Positions 52,203-60,532 of a stretch of DNA of 64,000 bases are shown here, piece after piece; positions within the stretch are counted from its first letter, which is position 1; every line of letters begins with the position of its first letter. The translations under genes were made by a program, and so were the position numbers. This DNA is from Enterocloster asparagiformis. GTDB lineage: Bacteria; Bacillota; Clostridia; Lachnospirales; Lachnospiraceae. The DNA lies in assembly GCA_018380885.1 (NCBI GenBank), contig JAGZSY010000030.1, positions 27,666 to 91,665 on the forward strand. The letters run 5' to 3'. The notes under the pieces are model-generated. The model did not search any database, was not told where the DNA came from, and saw only the letters and a list, made by a program, of their open reading frames with translations.

Positions 52203-52448
52203 ATGAACAACAGAAATAACTTCAACAACGACGCTGAGAATTATAGCAGCCAGAACAGCTCTCAGAACAGCAGCCGTAACAGCTCTCAGAACAATTCTCA
52301 GAACAGCAGCCGCAACAACAGCCAGAACAGCTCTCAGAACAACAGCCAGAACAGTTCTCAGAACAGCAGCCGCAACAGCTCTCAGAACAGCTCTCAGAAC
52401 AGCAGCCGCAACAGCTCTCAGAACAGCTCTCAGAACTGCGATCGCTAA
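52203..52448 (+). CDS. Small Ser/Asn tetrapeptide-repeat protein
   Basis: 81 residues: an Asn-rich head (MNNRNNFNNDAENY), then sixteen uninterrupted tetrapeptides of the form [SN]S[QR]N (residues 15-78), then CDR. At DNA level this is a 12-bp repeat (agctctcagaac / agcagccgcaac) from 52245 to 52436. It is a real gene by context: aggagg 7 bases before ATG and a strong terminator at 52496. No hydrophobic residues in the repeat, so it must be disordered or very unusual in fold. The single Cys is three residues from the end. I know no function; sticky coat, matrix or nucleic-acid/metal-coating roles are only guesses. Confidence 0.75.
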   Translation: MNNRNNFNNDAENYSSQNSSQNSSRNSSQNNSQNSSRNNSQNSSQNNSQNSSQNSSRNSSQNSSQNSSRNSSQNSSQNCDR

Positions 52449-52495
52449 TAACAGCGGATTATCCGACGGTTTTTCAATCGAGAACATGATGGGCG

Positions 52496-52533
52496 AAACC
52501 CGGTTTGTGATGAAAATCACAGGCCGGGTTTTT
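52496..52533 (+). terminator. Intrinsic terminator
   Basis: aaacccgg pairs with ccgggttt, inner tgtgat/atcaca, followed by T's. Confidence 0.9.
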
Positions 52534-52626
52534 GCCGTCTCACGCTCAGGGGACAGGTCTCATATAATGGTAGTAGTACAGGGCCTGTCTCGGACATCCG
52601 GGCCAGGCTGGAAAGGATGGAAAAAT

Positions 52627-52956
52627 ATGGGATTTCCGATGATATCATACAGACAACTGGATCAATGGCTGGAACAGGGGGGAAACTTTCTGCTGGTGGA
52701 TTTGAGGGAGCCGTTTGAATATGAGCGGGAACGGATCAGTGGCAGCGTCAACATCCCCTACGAGGAGCTGGAACAGCGTCTTGGCGAGCTGCCGGAGGAA
52801 TCCGTGCTGGTATTTTACTGCGACCGGGGAGCCAAGAGTATGCTGGCCTGCCGGGATCTGAGCAGAATGGGCTACCGCTGCGTGGATCTGGCGGGAGGAA
52901 TGCTGTATTACCGGGGAAAATTCATTGACAGAAGGGGTTGTGGGGCTATAGAATAG
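52627..52956 (+). CDS. Rhodanese-like domain protein
   Basis: 109 residues from ATG 52627 (aaagga about 9 bases before); an earlier in-frame ATG at 52486 would run through a terminator and is unlikely. Single rhodanese fold: FLLVDLREPFEYERERISGS, then active loop VFYCDRGAKSMLACRDL with the catalytic Cys, then GYRCVDLAGGM. Carries sulfane sulfur. TATAAT at 52563-52568 may be the -10. Three genes (this, a phosphodiesterase and an rRNA methyltransferase) run close together. Confidence 0.88.
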   Translation: MGFPMISYRQLDQWLEQGGNFLLVDLREPFEYERERISGSVNIPYEELEQRLGELPEESVLVFYCDRGAKSMLACRDLSRMGYRCVDLAGGMLYYRGKFIDRRGCGAIE

Positions 52957-52991
52957 AGAGGTGAAAAATACGAGAAAAGAGGAGAAAACAC

Positions 52992-53549
52992 ATGAAACTC
53001 ATGTTTGCATCCGATATACACGGCTCCGCCTTCTATTGCAGGCGGATGCTGGAAATCTATAAAAATTCAGGGGCTGAGCGCCTGGTGCTGTTGGGAGACA
53101 TCCTATATCATGGTCCCAGAAACGACCTTCCCAAGGAGTATGCGCCCAAGGAGGTCATCGCCATGCTGAATCCGCTGAAGGATCGGCTGCTGGCGGTCCG
53201 CGGCAACTGTGATACCGAGGTGGACCAGATGGTGCTGGAGTTCCCGATCCTGGCGGACTACGGCCTGTTTCTGGTGGATCAGAAACGGCTTTACGCCACC
53301 CACGGCCACGTTTACAACGAAAACCATCTGCCGCCCCTGGCGGACGGGGATGTGCTGATCCACGGCCACACCCACCTGCTGGAGGCGAAGGAGATCGTCA
53401 CTGAGGACGGAAAACACATCAAGATTTTAAATCCCGGCTCCGTGTCCATTCCCAAGGGCGGGAATCCCGCCACCTACGCGCTGCTGGAGGACGGGGTGTT
53501 TACCGTTCTGTCCCTGGACGGCGTCGCGGTCAAGCAGATCAGCCTGTAG
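52992..53549 (+). CDS. yfcE: YfcE-type phosphodiesterase
   Basis: 185 residues, calcineurin-like metallophosphoesterase of the YfcE/MJ0936 group. Metal motifs: FASDIHGSAFY (D-x-H), LLGDILYHGPRN, VRGNCDTEVD (GNxD/GNCD), and LIHGHTHL (GHTH). Hydrolyses small phosphodiesters in vitro in relatives. Ribosome site agaggag before ATG. A second, shorter relative is at 57152. Confidence 0.9.
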   Translation: MKLMFASDIHGSAFYCRRMLEIYKNSGAERLVLLGDILYHGPRNDLPKEYAPKEVIAMLNPLKDRLLAVRGNCDTEVDQMVLEFPILADYGLFLVDQKRLYATHGHVYNENHLPPLADGDVLIHGHTHLLEAKEIVTEDGKHIKILNPGSVSIPKGGNPATYALLEDGVFTVLSLDGVAVKQISL

Positions 53550-53570
53550 AGAAAGAGTGAGGAACGAAGA

Positions 53571-54752
53571 TTGAAACGTACATTTGAACTGATCGCCCCC
53601 TGCCATTTCGGCCTGGAGGCGGTGCTGAAAAAAGAGATACTGGACCTTGGATACGAGATTTCCCTGGTGGAGGACGGAAGAGTGACCTTCATCGGCGACG
53701 AAGAGGCCGTCTGCCGCGCCAACGTGTTTTTGCGCACCGCGGAGCGGGTGCTCCTAAAGGTGGGCAGCTTTGAGGCCAGGACCTTTGAGGAGCTGTTCCA
53801 GGGCACGAAGGAGATTCCGTGGGAGGAGTACATCCCGCAGGATGGAAAATTCTGGGTTGCCAAGGCGTCCTCCATCAAGAGCAAGCTGTTCAGCCCATCG
53901 GATATCCAGTCCATTATGAAAAAGGCCATGGTGGAGCGGATGAAGCATCATTACAATGTGACCTGGTTCCCGGAGGACGGGGCCAGCTTTCCGCTGCGCG
54001 TTTTTTTGTACAAGGACGTGGTGACAGTGGGCATCGATACCAGCGGCGACTCCCTGCACAAGCGGGGGTACCGCACCCTGACGGCCAAGGCGCCCATCAC
54101 GGAGACGCTGGCCGCTGCGCTGATCCTGCTGACGCCCTGGAACCGGGACCGGATTTTAGTGGACCCCTTCTGCGGCAGCGGCACCTTTCCCATCGAGGCG
54201 GCCATGATGGCGGCCAACATGGCGCCCGGGATGAACCGCTCCTTCCTGGCGGAGGACTGGAAGAGCCTGGTTCCGCGCAAATTCTGGTATGAGGCCATGG
54301 ACGAGGCAAACGACCTGGTGGAGCAGGACGTGAAGGTGGATATCCAGGGCTACGACATTGACGGCGATATTGTGAAGGCGGCCAGGGCCAACGCGGCCCA
54401 GGCGGGGGTGGACCACATGATCCATTTCCAGGAGCGGCCGGTCAGCGCGCTGAGCCATCCCAAGAAATACGGGTTTGTGATCTCCAATCCGCCTTACGGC
54501 GAGCGGCTGGAGGACAAAGCTAGCCTTCCGGCCCTGTACCGGGAGATCGGGGAGCGCTACCGGGCGCTGGACGCCTGGTCCATGTACCTGATCACATCCT
54601 ACGAGGAGGCGGAGAAATACATCGGACGGAAGGCGGACAAAAACCGCAAGATCTATAACGGAATGCTAAAGACCTATTTTTACCAGTTTATGGGTCCCAG
54701 GCCCCCCAGACGGAATCAGGAGAACCGGACGATTGAGACAGAAACAGAATAG
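53571..54752 (+). CDS. THUMP-domain class I RNA methyltransferase (RlmL/YpsC-like)
   Basis: 393 residues from TTG 53571 (gaggaac upstream). N-terminal ferredoxin-like/THUMP region (ELIAPCHFGLEAVLKKEIL), SAM motif DPFCGSGTFPIEAAMMAAN at about residue 196, and catalytic NPPYGERLEDK near residue 305 (N6-adenine/N2-guanine type). It probably methylates 23S rRNA, as in RlmL. Its 3' end overlaps the start of the cysteine-peptidase gene by 20 bases. Confidence 0.9.
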   Translation: MKRTFELIAPCHFGLEAVLKKEILDLGYEISLVEDGRVTFIGDEEAVCRANVFLRTAERVLLKVGSFEARTFEELFQGTKEIPWEEYIPQDGKFWVAKASSIKSKLFSPSDIQSIMKKAMVERMKHHYNVTWFPEDGASFPLRVFLYKDVVTVGIDTSGDSLHKRGYRTLTAKAPITETLAAALILLTPWNRDRILVDPFCGSGTFPIEAAMMAANMAPGMNRSFLAEDWKSLVPRKFWYEAMDEANDLVEQDVKVDIQGYDIDGDIVKAARANAAQAGVDHMIHFQERPVSALSHPKKYGFVISNPPYGERLEDKASLPALYREIGERYRALDAWSMYLITSYEEAEKYIGRKADKNRKIYNGMLKTYFYQFMGPRPPRRNQENRTIETETE

Positions 54753-56526
54753 AAGGAAATTCAGAAAATGCAGCCTGTGTCTGGCCCTGGCCCTGAGCCT
54801 GGGGCTGACCGCCGGGTGCAGCCGCTGGCAGCCGAAAAACGGCGTCACTGAGGCGCAGCAGAATGGTACCGGAGGCGCCGGCGCGGAAAATACGGCCGGG
54901 AAGGATGCGGGAAGCGGAGCGGCGGACGGCGCAGCCGGAACAAACGGCGGAAGAGGAGCGGCGGACGGCGGAGTAAACGGCGGGGCCGGAAACGGAAGCG
55001 CAGGCGGCGCAGGAAATGCGGCCGGAAACGGAAACGCGGGCGGCACCGGAAGCGCAGGAGGAAGTGCGGCCGGAACGGATGCGGGAAGCGGCGCAGCCGG
55101 AACAAACGGCGGAAGAGGAGCGGCGGACGGCGGAGCCGACGGAGCGGCCGGAAACGGAAGCGCGGGCGGTACCGGAGGCGCCGGCGCAGGAAATGCAGCC
55201 GGGATCAGTGGGGAAAACGGTGGAAACGGCGCGGCAGGCGGCGGAAACGGGCAGAACTCAGGCGCAACCGGCGGTTCGGGCGGCCGGACGCCCAGCGCGG
55301 AGATCATCCACCGGGATCAGGAAGGGGCGGGAGGCGCGGATGTGAAGCTGCCGGCAGCCTACGATTACCGGAAAGCCGGCCGCGCCCCTCAGATCGGCAA
55401 CCAGGGCTCTCTGGGAACCTGTTGGGCGTTCGCGTCCTTAAAGGCGCTGGAGTCCTCCCTGCTTCCGGGCAAGTCCCTGGAGCTGTCCGTGGATCACATG
55501 ACCATGCACAACAGCTTTTCCATGCCCCAGGACGCGGGCGGGGAGTACACCATGTCCATGGCCTATCTCCTGGCCTGGCAGGGGCCGGTGCTGGAGTCCG
55601 AGGACCCCTACGGGGACGGCTACTCCCCGGACGGCTTAAAGCCCTGCCTGCACGTGCAGGATATTCAGATTCTGCCCTCCAAGGACTACGAGGCCATAAA
55701 GCGGGCGGTGTATCTGTACGGGGGCGTTCAGAGCTCGCTCTACACCTCCATGCGCAATTACCAGAGCGAATCGGTGTACTATAACCGGGGAACCAATTCC
55801 TACTGTTACATAGGCGATGAGAAGCCCAACCACGATTCCGTGATCATCGGCTGGGACGACAACTACTCCAAGGACAACTTCAACATGGGCCTGGAGGGGG
55901 ACGGCGCTTTCATCTGCACCAACAGCTGGGGGGAGGATTTCGGGGACCAGGGATATTTTTACGTGTCCTACTATGACACCAACATCGGCGTGCACAATAT
56001 TGTCTACACGGGCGTGGAGCCGGTTGACAACTACGATCGCATCTACCAGAGCGATCTGTGCGGCTGGGTGGGGCAGATCGGCTACGGCCGGGACAGCGCC
56101 TGGTTCGCCAACGCCTACACCGCCGGGACGGGGGAGAATCTGGAGGCGGCGGGATTTTACGCCACGGACCAGAACACGGACTACGAGGTGTACGTGGCCA
56201 GGCGTCTGGGCAAAAATTCCTCCGGAAAGCTGGGGGAGCGGGTGAAGGTGGCCCAGGGACGGCTGCGCTATGCAGGTTTTTACACCGTGCCGCTGGATCA
56301 AAAAATAATGTTGGATGACGGCGAAAAATTTGCTATAATAGTGAAAATAACAACCCCGGGAACCGTCCACCCCGTGGCGATCGAGTACGACGCCGGGGAT
56401 GGGATGGCCGAGATTGATTTAAGCGACGGGGAGGGGTATCTGAGCTTTGACGGGGACAACTGGGAGCATGTTGAGGAAACCCAGAAGTGCAACGTCTGCC
56501 TGAAGGTCTACACCTCCCAACGATAG
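54733..56526 (+). CDS. Papain-family (C1) cysteine-peptidase lipoprotein with Gly/Ala-rich linker
   Basis: 597 residues from TTG 54733. Lipobox LGLTAGCSR (Cys29). Residues ~44-185 are almost only Gly, Ala, Asn, Ser and Thr, including a duplicated block (DAGSGAADGAAGTNGGRGAA near 58 and its copy near 116). The peptidase follows: QGSLGTCWAFASLKA (Cys230), KPNHDSVIIGWDDNY (His367), FICTNSWGEDFGD (Asn397), a complete triad, then a ~150-residue strand-rich C-terminal domain of the lectin-like type often joined to bacterial C1 peptidases. An extracellular, membrane-tethered protease; the linker would carry it through the wall. Confidence 0.88.
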   Translation: MRQKQNRRKFRKCSLCLALALSLGLTAGCSRWQPKNGVTEAQQNGTGGAGAENTAGKDAGSGAADGAAGTNGGRGAADGGVNGGAGNGSAGGAGNAAGNGNAGGTGSAGGSAAGTDAGSGAAGTNGGRGAADGGADGAAGNGSAGGTGGAGAGNAAGISGENGGNGAAGGGNGQNSGATGGSGGRTPSAEIIHRDQEGAGGADVKLPAAYDYRKAGRAPQIGNQGSLGTCWAFASLKALESSLLPGKSLELSVDHMTMHNSFSMPQDAGGEYTMSMAYLLAWQGPVLESEDPYGDGYSPDGLKPCLHVQDIQILPSKDYEAIKRAVYLYGGVQSSLYTSMRNYQSESVYYNRGTNSYCYIGDEKPNHDSVIIGWDDNYSKDNFNMGLEGDGAFICTNSWGEDFGDQGYFYVSYYDTNIGVHNIVYTGVEPVDNYDRIYQSDLCGWVGQIGYGRDSAWFANAYTAGTGENLEAAGFYATDQNTDYEVYVARRLGKNSSGKLGERVKVAQGRLRYAGFYTVPLDQKIMLDDGEKFAIIVKITTPGTVHPVAIEYDAGDGMAEIDLSDGEGYLSFDGDNWEHVEETQKCNVCLKVYTSQR

Positions 56527-56543
56527 AAAGCAGGATGATACCG

Positions 56544-57155
56544 ATGGAAGATAAAATTGTATTTGCCACAGGGAATGAGGGGAAAATGCGGGAGATCCGC
56601 AGCATTCTGGCCGATCTGGGCCTGCCGGTGCTCTCCATGAGGGAGGCCGGCGTTTCCCTGGAAATCGAGGAGAACGGCGCCACCTTCGGGGAGAACGCCG
56701 AGATCAAGGCCAGAGCTGTCTGGGAGCGCACCGGCGGCATCGTGCTGGCCGACGATTCCGGGCTGGCGGTGGACTATCTGGGCGGTGAGCCCGGAGTCTA
56801 TTCCGCCCGCTATATGGGCGAGGATACCCCCTACGAGGTGAAGAACCGCGCCATCATCGACCGCCTGGAGGGAGTACAGGGGGAGAGGCGCAGCGCCCGC
56901 TTTGTGTGCAATATTGCGGCGGTGCTGCCTGACGGGAGCGTGCTTCACACCGAGGAGACTATGGAGGGGAGAATTGCCGGGGAGCCGGCGGGAAGCGGGG
57001 GCTTTGGCTACGATCCCATTTTGTGGCTTCCTGAATTTGGAAAAACATCGGCGGAGATTACCATGGATGAGAAAAACCGGATCAGCCATCGCGGCAAGGC
57101 GCTGCGGGCGATGAGAGAGGCGCTCGTTTGCTGGCTGGGAAAGGATAAGGGATGA
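56544..57155 (+). CDS. rdgB: XTP/dITP diphosphatase
   Basis: 203 residues from ATG 56544, with agcagga about 8 bases before; the nearby ATG at 56535 is too close to it. Removes non-canonical purine triphosphates (XTP, dITP) from the nucleotide pool. Signature motifs: VFATGNEGKMREI, LADDSGLAVDYLGGEPGVYS, and GFGYDPILWLPEFGK through ISHRGKALRAM. It overlaps the following phosphodiesterase by 4 bases (ATGA). Confidence 0.95.
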   Translation: MEDKIVFATGNEGKMREIRSILADLGLPVLSMREAGVSLEIEENGATFGENAEIKARAVWERTGGIVLADDSGLAVDYLGGEPGVYSARYMGEDTPYEVKNRAIIDRLEGVQGERRSARFVCNIAAVLPDGSVLHTEETMEGRIAGEPAGSGGFGYDPILWLPEFGKTSAEITMDEKNRISHRGKALRAMREALVCWLGKDKG

Positions 57156-57658
57156 GGATACTGATAGTGAGCGATACCCATCGCAAGGACGTGAACCTGA
57201 AGGAGATACTGGCCCGCAGCGGCCCGCTGGATATGCTGATCCACCTGGGCGACGCGGAGGGGAGCGAGCAGGAGATCGCCTCCTGGGTCAACGAGGGCTG
57301 CGACCTGGAATTTGTGCTGGGAAATAACGATTTCTTCTCCAACCTGGACCGGGAGAAGGATATTATGATCGGCAGGTACAGGGTGCTGCTGACCCACGGC
57401 CACTACTACAGCGTGTCCCTGGGGCCGGAGCGCCTGATCAAGGAGGCTCGGGCGGTCGGATACGACATCGTCATGTACGGCCATACCCACCGTCCCTTCT
57501 TTGAGGTGGATCACAAGGAGGGGGACAAGGATCTGATCGTCCTGAACCCCGGCAGCCTTTCCTACCCGCGCCAGGACGGACACCGTCCCTCCTACATGCT
57601 GATGGACATCGACCGGGACGGGGAAGCCCATTTTTCTCTGAATTATCTGGAGCGGTGA
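57152..57658 (+). CDS. YfcE/MJ0936-type metallophosphoesterase
   Basis: 168 residues. Metal motifs: IVSDTHRKDVN (D-x-H), HLGDAEGSE, VLGNNDFFSN (GNND), LTHGHYY and MYGHTHRPFFE. Gene pair rdgB-phosphodiesterase, overlapping, is common in Firmicutes, suggesting a shared housecleaning role. Shorter than the relative at 52992 by a loop. Confidence 0.9.
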   Translation: MRILIVSDTHRKDVNLKEILARSGPLDMLIHLGDAEGSEQEIASWVNEGCDLEFVLGNNDFFSNLDREKDIMIGRYRVLLTHGHYYSVSLGPERLIKEARAVGYDIVMYGHTHRPFFEVDHKEGDKDLIVLNPGSLSYPRQDGHRPSYMLMDIDRDGEAHFSLNYLER

Positions 57659-57705
57659 AGGTTCCTCGGCCGGAGGTGGCTGCGGAAAAAATATTTGAAA
57701 TCCGG

Positions 57706-57734
57706 TTGACAAGAGCGAAGGCATGGTATATAAT
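57706..57734 (+). promoter_or_regulatory. Consensus promoter of the tRNA-Pro/tRNA-Gly pair
   Basis: TTGACA at 57706-57711, 17-base spacer, TATAAT at 57729-57734: exact consensus, as expected for stable RNA. Confidence 0.9.
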
Positions 57735-57784
57735 AATTTTTGCGTCGCGAGACGGGGAAATTACAGGTATACCTTGCCTGACAC

Positions 57785-57859
57785 CGGGGTGTGGCTCAGC
57801 TTGGCTAGAGCGCCTGGTTTGGGACCAGGAAGTCGCAGGTTCGAATCCTGTCACCCCGA
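57785..57859 (+). tRNA. tRNA-Pro (UGG)
   Basis: Cloverleaf: acceptor cggggtg/caccccg, anticodon stem cctgg/ccagg with loop tttggga (anticodon TGG), T arm cgcaggttcgaatcctg. CCA not encoded. Confidence 0.95.
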
Positions 57860-57871
57860 CTTGATTGATAT

Positions 57872-57942
57872 GCAGGTGTAGTTCAATGGTAGAACACTAG
57901 CCTTCCAAGCTAGATACGTGGGTTCGATTCCCATCACCTGCT
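57872..57942 (+). tRNA. tRNA-Gly (UCC)
   Basis: Acceptor gcaggtg/cacctgc, anticodon stem ctagc/gctag with loop cttccaa (anticodon TCC), T arm gtgggttcgattcccat. 12 bases after tRNA-Pro; same transcript. Confidence 0.95.
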
Positions 57943-57952
57943 CTATTTTTTT

Positions 57953-57991
57953 GCCCGGGAGGCCTCAGATGGAAGGCCTCCCGGGCTTTTT
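57953..57991 (+). terminator. Intrinsic terminator of the tRNA pair
   Basis: gcccgggaggcct pairs perfectly with aggcctcccgggc (13 bp), then T5. Confidence 0.92.
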
Positions 57992-58051
57992 ATATACAGG
58001 GAGCGCTGTAAATGGGGGGCAGCTTGAATTAATTGTGAAGAAAATGTGAAA

Positions 58052-58094
58052 TTAGCACTCGCCTCTTGACAGTGCTAACAAAAAGCGTTATAAC
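58052..58094 (+). promoter_or_regulatory. CIRCE element overlapping the hsp20 promoter
   Basis: TTAGCACTC-N9-CAGTGCTAA (58052-58078), one mismatch from the HrcA operator. TTGACA (58066-58071) lies within it, and TATAAC (58089-58094) follows after 17 bases. HrcA would block the promoter until heat stress. Confidence 0.88.
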
Positions 58095-58215
58095 GTAGCC
58101 AGAACAAAGAAAGAGGAATCAAGGAAGGGCGCAACAAAGAAAACCCCTGCAAATCCAAATTCCGAGTCCAAAGAAACAAGGTAAACAAGCATAGATAAAA
58201 AAGGAGAGATGACTT

Positions 58216-58677
58216 ATGTTGATGCCTAGTATTTTTGGAGAAGATATGTTTGATGATTTTATGAGAGACTTCCCGTTTTTCGATGATAGAGACCAGAAGC
58301 GGCTGGAGAGAAAGCTCTACGGCCATCACGGCAAGAATCTGATGAAAACCGATATCCGCGAGACCGATTCCGGCTACGAGCTGGAGATGGACCTGCCGGG
58401 CTTTACCAAGGATGAGATCAAGGTGTCGTTGAAGGACGGCATCCTCACCGTCAGCGCCGCCAAGGGGCTGGACCAGAGCGAGCAGGATAAAAAGACCGGC
58501 AAATACATCCGCAGGGAGCGCTACGCCGGAGCTTGCGAGCGCTCGTTCAACGTGGGCAAAGAGCTGACCGAGGACGACGTCAAGGGCGAGTTCAGACACG
58601 GTATACTGAAGCTCTTCGTGCCGAAGAAGGAAGCAAGGCCCGCCGTGGAGGAGAAGAGATATATTACCATCGAATAG
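58216..58677 (+). CDS. Small heat-shock protein (Hsp20 family)
   Basis: 153 residues. Alpha-crystallin domain about residues 38-140: TDIRETDSGYELEMDLPGFT, then KVSLKDGILTVSAAK, and the closing FRHGILKLFVPKK; the C-terminal ...VEEKRYITIE holds a degenerate I-x-I-type tail. ATP-independent holdase that keeps unfolding proteins soluble. ggagag before ATG. Leader of 120 bases from a CIRCE-controlled promoter; DnaJ-like gene follows, so the two may form a heat-shock unit. Confidence 0.93.
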   Translation: MLMPSIFGEDMFDDFMRDFPFFDDRDQKRLERKLYGHHGKNLMKTDIRETDSGYELEMDLPGFTKDEIKVSLKDGILTVSAAKGLDQSEQDKKTGKYIRRERYAGACERSFNVGKELTEDDVKGEFRHGILKLFVPKKEARPAVEEKRYITIE

Positions 58678-58762
58678 TCATGAGAAATCGTGAAAACAGT
58701 GAGGGGTCAGCCGGTCTGACCTCTCGTTTCGTATAAAATGAAAGCGGAAGGGAGTGATACGG

Positions 58763-59791
58763 TTGAAAAGAGATTACTATGAGGTGCTGGGTGTTGATAA
58801 ACACGCGGATGCGCAGGCAATTAAAAGAGCGTACCGGAAGCTTGCAAAGAAATACCATCCGGACAGCAACGAGGGAAATACGCGCGCGGAGGAGCTTTTT
58901 AAGGAAGCCGGCGAGGCGTACGATGTGCTGAGCGACGAGAAAAAGCGGAAGTTGTACGATCAATTCGGGCACGCCGCCTTTGAGGGCGGCGCCGGAGAGT
59001 ATGGCGGCGCTCAGAGCGGCGGACAAAACGGGTTTCACGGTTTTCGCGGCTCCTACGGCGGCCCGGCGGGCGGTTTTCAGGAGTACCATTTTGAGGGCGG
59101 CGAAAATGTGGACGATATCTTAAAGAACCTGTTCGGCGGGGATTTGGGAGGAGGATTCCATGGCCGCGGATACAGGGGGGCGGATTTTGGCGGAGGATTT
59201 AAGGCCGGTTCCCACGGCAGCTCCTGCGGCAGAGGCCCCGACTTAGAGGCGGAGATCGAGGTGGACTTCGACCTGGCGGCCTTTGGCGGAGAGCAGCGAA
59301 TCAAGCTGCAGGACGGCGGCGGGGCGGTGAAAAACCTGGAGGTCCATATTCCGGCGGGCATCCCCTCCGGGAAGGTGATACGCCTGAAGGGCAAGGGGAA
59401 TCCCGGGGCTCAGGGCGGGGAAGCGGGAGACCTGCTGCTAAAGGTCACGGTAAAAGACAAGCCGGGATTTCGCCGGGAAGGCCAGGACGTCCACACCACC
59501 GTCACAATCCCGTTTGCCACCGCAGTCCTGGGCGGGGAGGCCACGGTTCCCACCATCTACGGGGACGTTGTGTGCAAGATCAAGGAGGGCACGCAGTCGG
59601 GCAGCAAAATCCGCCTTAAGGGCAAGGGGATTGTATCCATGAACAATCCGTCCGTTTACGGGGACCAGTACGTGACGGTGGAGGTCCAGGTGCCGGTAAA
59701 CCTGTCCCAGGAGGCCAGACAGAAACTGAGGGAATTTGAGCAGGCGTGCGCCAAAGACGCGGGCCGCCGCCGGAGCGGCCACGCGGCGTAA
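58763..59791 (+). CDS. DnaJ-like co-chaperone without zinc finger (CbpA type)
   Basis: 342 residues from TTG 58763 (gaaggga 8 bases before; GTG 58754 would lie on the ribosome site). J domain residues 1-65 with KYHPDSNEG (HPD motif that drives Hsp70 ATPase), Gly/Phe-rich linker to ~145, then the two-part substrate-binding barrel ([34 protein letters not shown]). The four CxxCxGxG repeats of true DnaJ are absent, so it is a CbpA/DnaJ-B protein. A GC hairpin lies at 59921-59957. Confidence 0.9.
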   Translation: MKRDYYEVLGVDKHADAQAIKRAYRKLAKKYHPDSNEGNTRAEELFKEAGEAYDVLSDEKKRKLYDQFGHAAFEGGAGEYGGAQSGGQNGFHGFRGSYGGPAGGFQEYHFEGGENVDDILKNLFGGDLGGGFHGRGYRGADFGGGFKAGSHGSSCGRGPDLEAEIEVDFDLAAFGGEQRIKLQDGGGAVKNLEVHIPAGIPSGKVIRLKGKGNPGAQGGEAGDLLLKVTVKDKPGFRREGQDVHTTVTIPFATAVLGGEATVPTIYGDVVCKIKEGTQSGSKIRLKGKGIVSMNNPSVYGDQYVTVEVQVPVNLSQEARQKLREFEQACAKDAGRRRSGHAA

Positions 59792-59920
59792 CAAGGGAAA
59801 ATGAGCACAATGCATAAGCTTATTCCCGCCGCGGGCGCGTCGGATTTGGGTGTCGCCATTTTAGCGGCAGAGGCTGCGGTTTGCGGGGGCCGGGGATATC
59901 CTGTTGGGCGGGAAACGGAC

Positions 59921-59957
59921 CCGGCCTCCCGGGGATCGTGGGACAGCGGGAGGCCGG
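59921..59957. other. GC hairpin in the gene-free stretch 59792-60029
   Basis: ccggcctccc pairs with gggaggccgg, 17-base loop, no T tract. It is the only structure I see between the dnaJ-like gene and the tRNA promoter. Confidence 0.45.
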
Positions 59958-60029
59958 ACCGGCTTGTTGTCTGAAAAATAATGGTTTTCAGCACAAAAAT
60001 TCCGGCTTAAAAAAAATATGAAAAATAGC

Positions 60030-60058
60030 TTGCAATCGGTAAAAAAGTATGATAGACT
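60030..60058 (+). promoter_or_regulatory. Probable promoter of the tRNA-Arg/tRNA-His pair
   Basis: TTGCAA at 60030-60035, 17-base spacer, TAGACT at 60053-60058. The transcript would have a ~90-base leader with a ttcg-loop hairpin at about 60127-60146. Confidence 0.5.
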
Positions 60059-60155
60059 ATAACACGTTGACACGACAGAAGTGTGTACCGCTGTGGGTAA
60101 AACCTTCGGACAAGTGCCAGGCGACGGTTGTATCCTTCGGGAGGCTGCCGGGATT

Positions 60156-60229
<74 letters not shown>

Positions 60230-60259
60230 TTCGGACGAGAGTCCGGCAAAATTGAATAT

Positions 60260-60334
60260 GGTGGGTATGGCGAAGTTGGTTATCGCGCCAGATTGTGGCT
60301 CTGGAGGCCCAGGGTTCGAATCCCTGTACTCACC
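60260..60334 (+). tRNA. tRNA-His (GUG)
   Basis: Acceptor gtgggta/tactcac plus the extra G at -1 facing discriminator C, a tRNA-His hallmark; anticodon stem ccaga/tctgg with loop ttgtggc (anticodon GTG). Confidence 0.95.
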
Positions 60335-60341
60335 CTTTGAG

Positions 60342-60392
60342 AAAGCTGCTGCTTGTAACTGATGATCAGTTATGAGCTGCAGCTTTGTTTTT
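60342..60392 (+). terminator. Intrinsic terminator of the tRNA pair
   Basis: aaagctgc pairs with gcagcttt, inner taactga/tcagtta, then GT5. Confidence 0.88.
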
Positions 60393-60440
60393 GTGCGCGC
60401 AAATGCCGCGGCCGCGGTCAAAAAGAATTTGCAAATACCC

Positions 60441-60469
60441 TTGACAAATTGTTCTGTAACAATTATGAT
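60441..60469 (+). promoter_or_regulatory. Sigma-A promoter with internal palindromic operator
   Basis: TTGACA at 60441-60446, 17-base spacer, TATGAT at 60464-60469. The spacer is filled by AATTGTT-ctgt-AACAATT (60447-60464), a perfect 7-bp inverted repeat, well placed for a repressor. Confidence 0.75.
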
Positions 60470-60532
60470 TACAGTATAAACTGTATTTAAAAAAGTAACA
60501 GATTGTTTTGCACCGAAAGGAGAAGGGGATAT

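Noticed and set aside
52486..52626. N-terminal extension of the rhodanese gene
   Set aside because: It would translate through an intrinsic terminator and has no ribosome site; ATG 52627 has both ribosome site and family-start agreement.
57655..57864. 69-codon frame covering the tRNA promoter and tRNA-Pro
   Set aside because: It is a by-product of the tRNA sequence; no ribosome site or conserved protein.
60061..60155. Signal-recognition-particle RNA or RNase P RNA
   Set aside because: Lacks the conserved SRP tetraloop/asymmetric-loop sequences and is far too short for RNase P.
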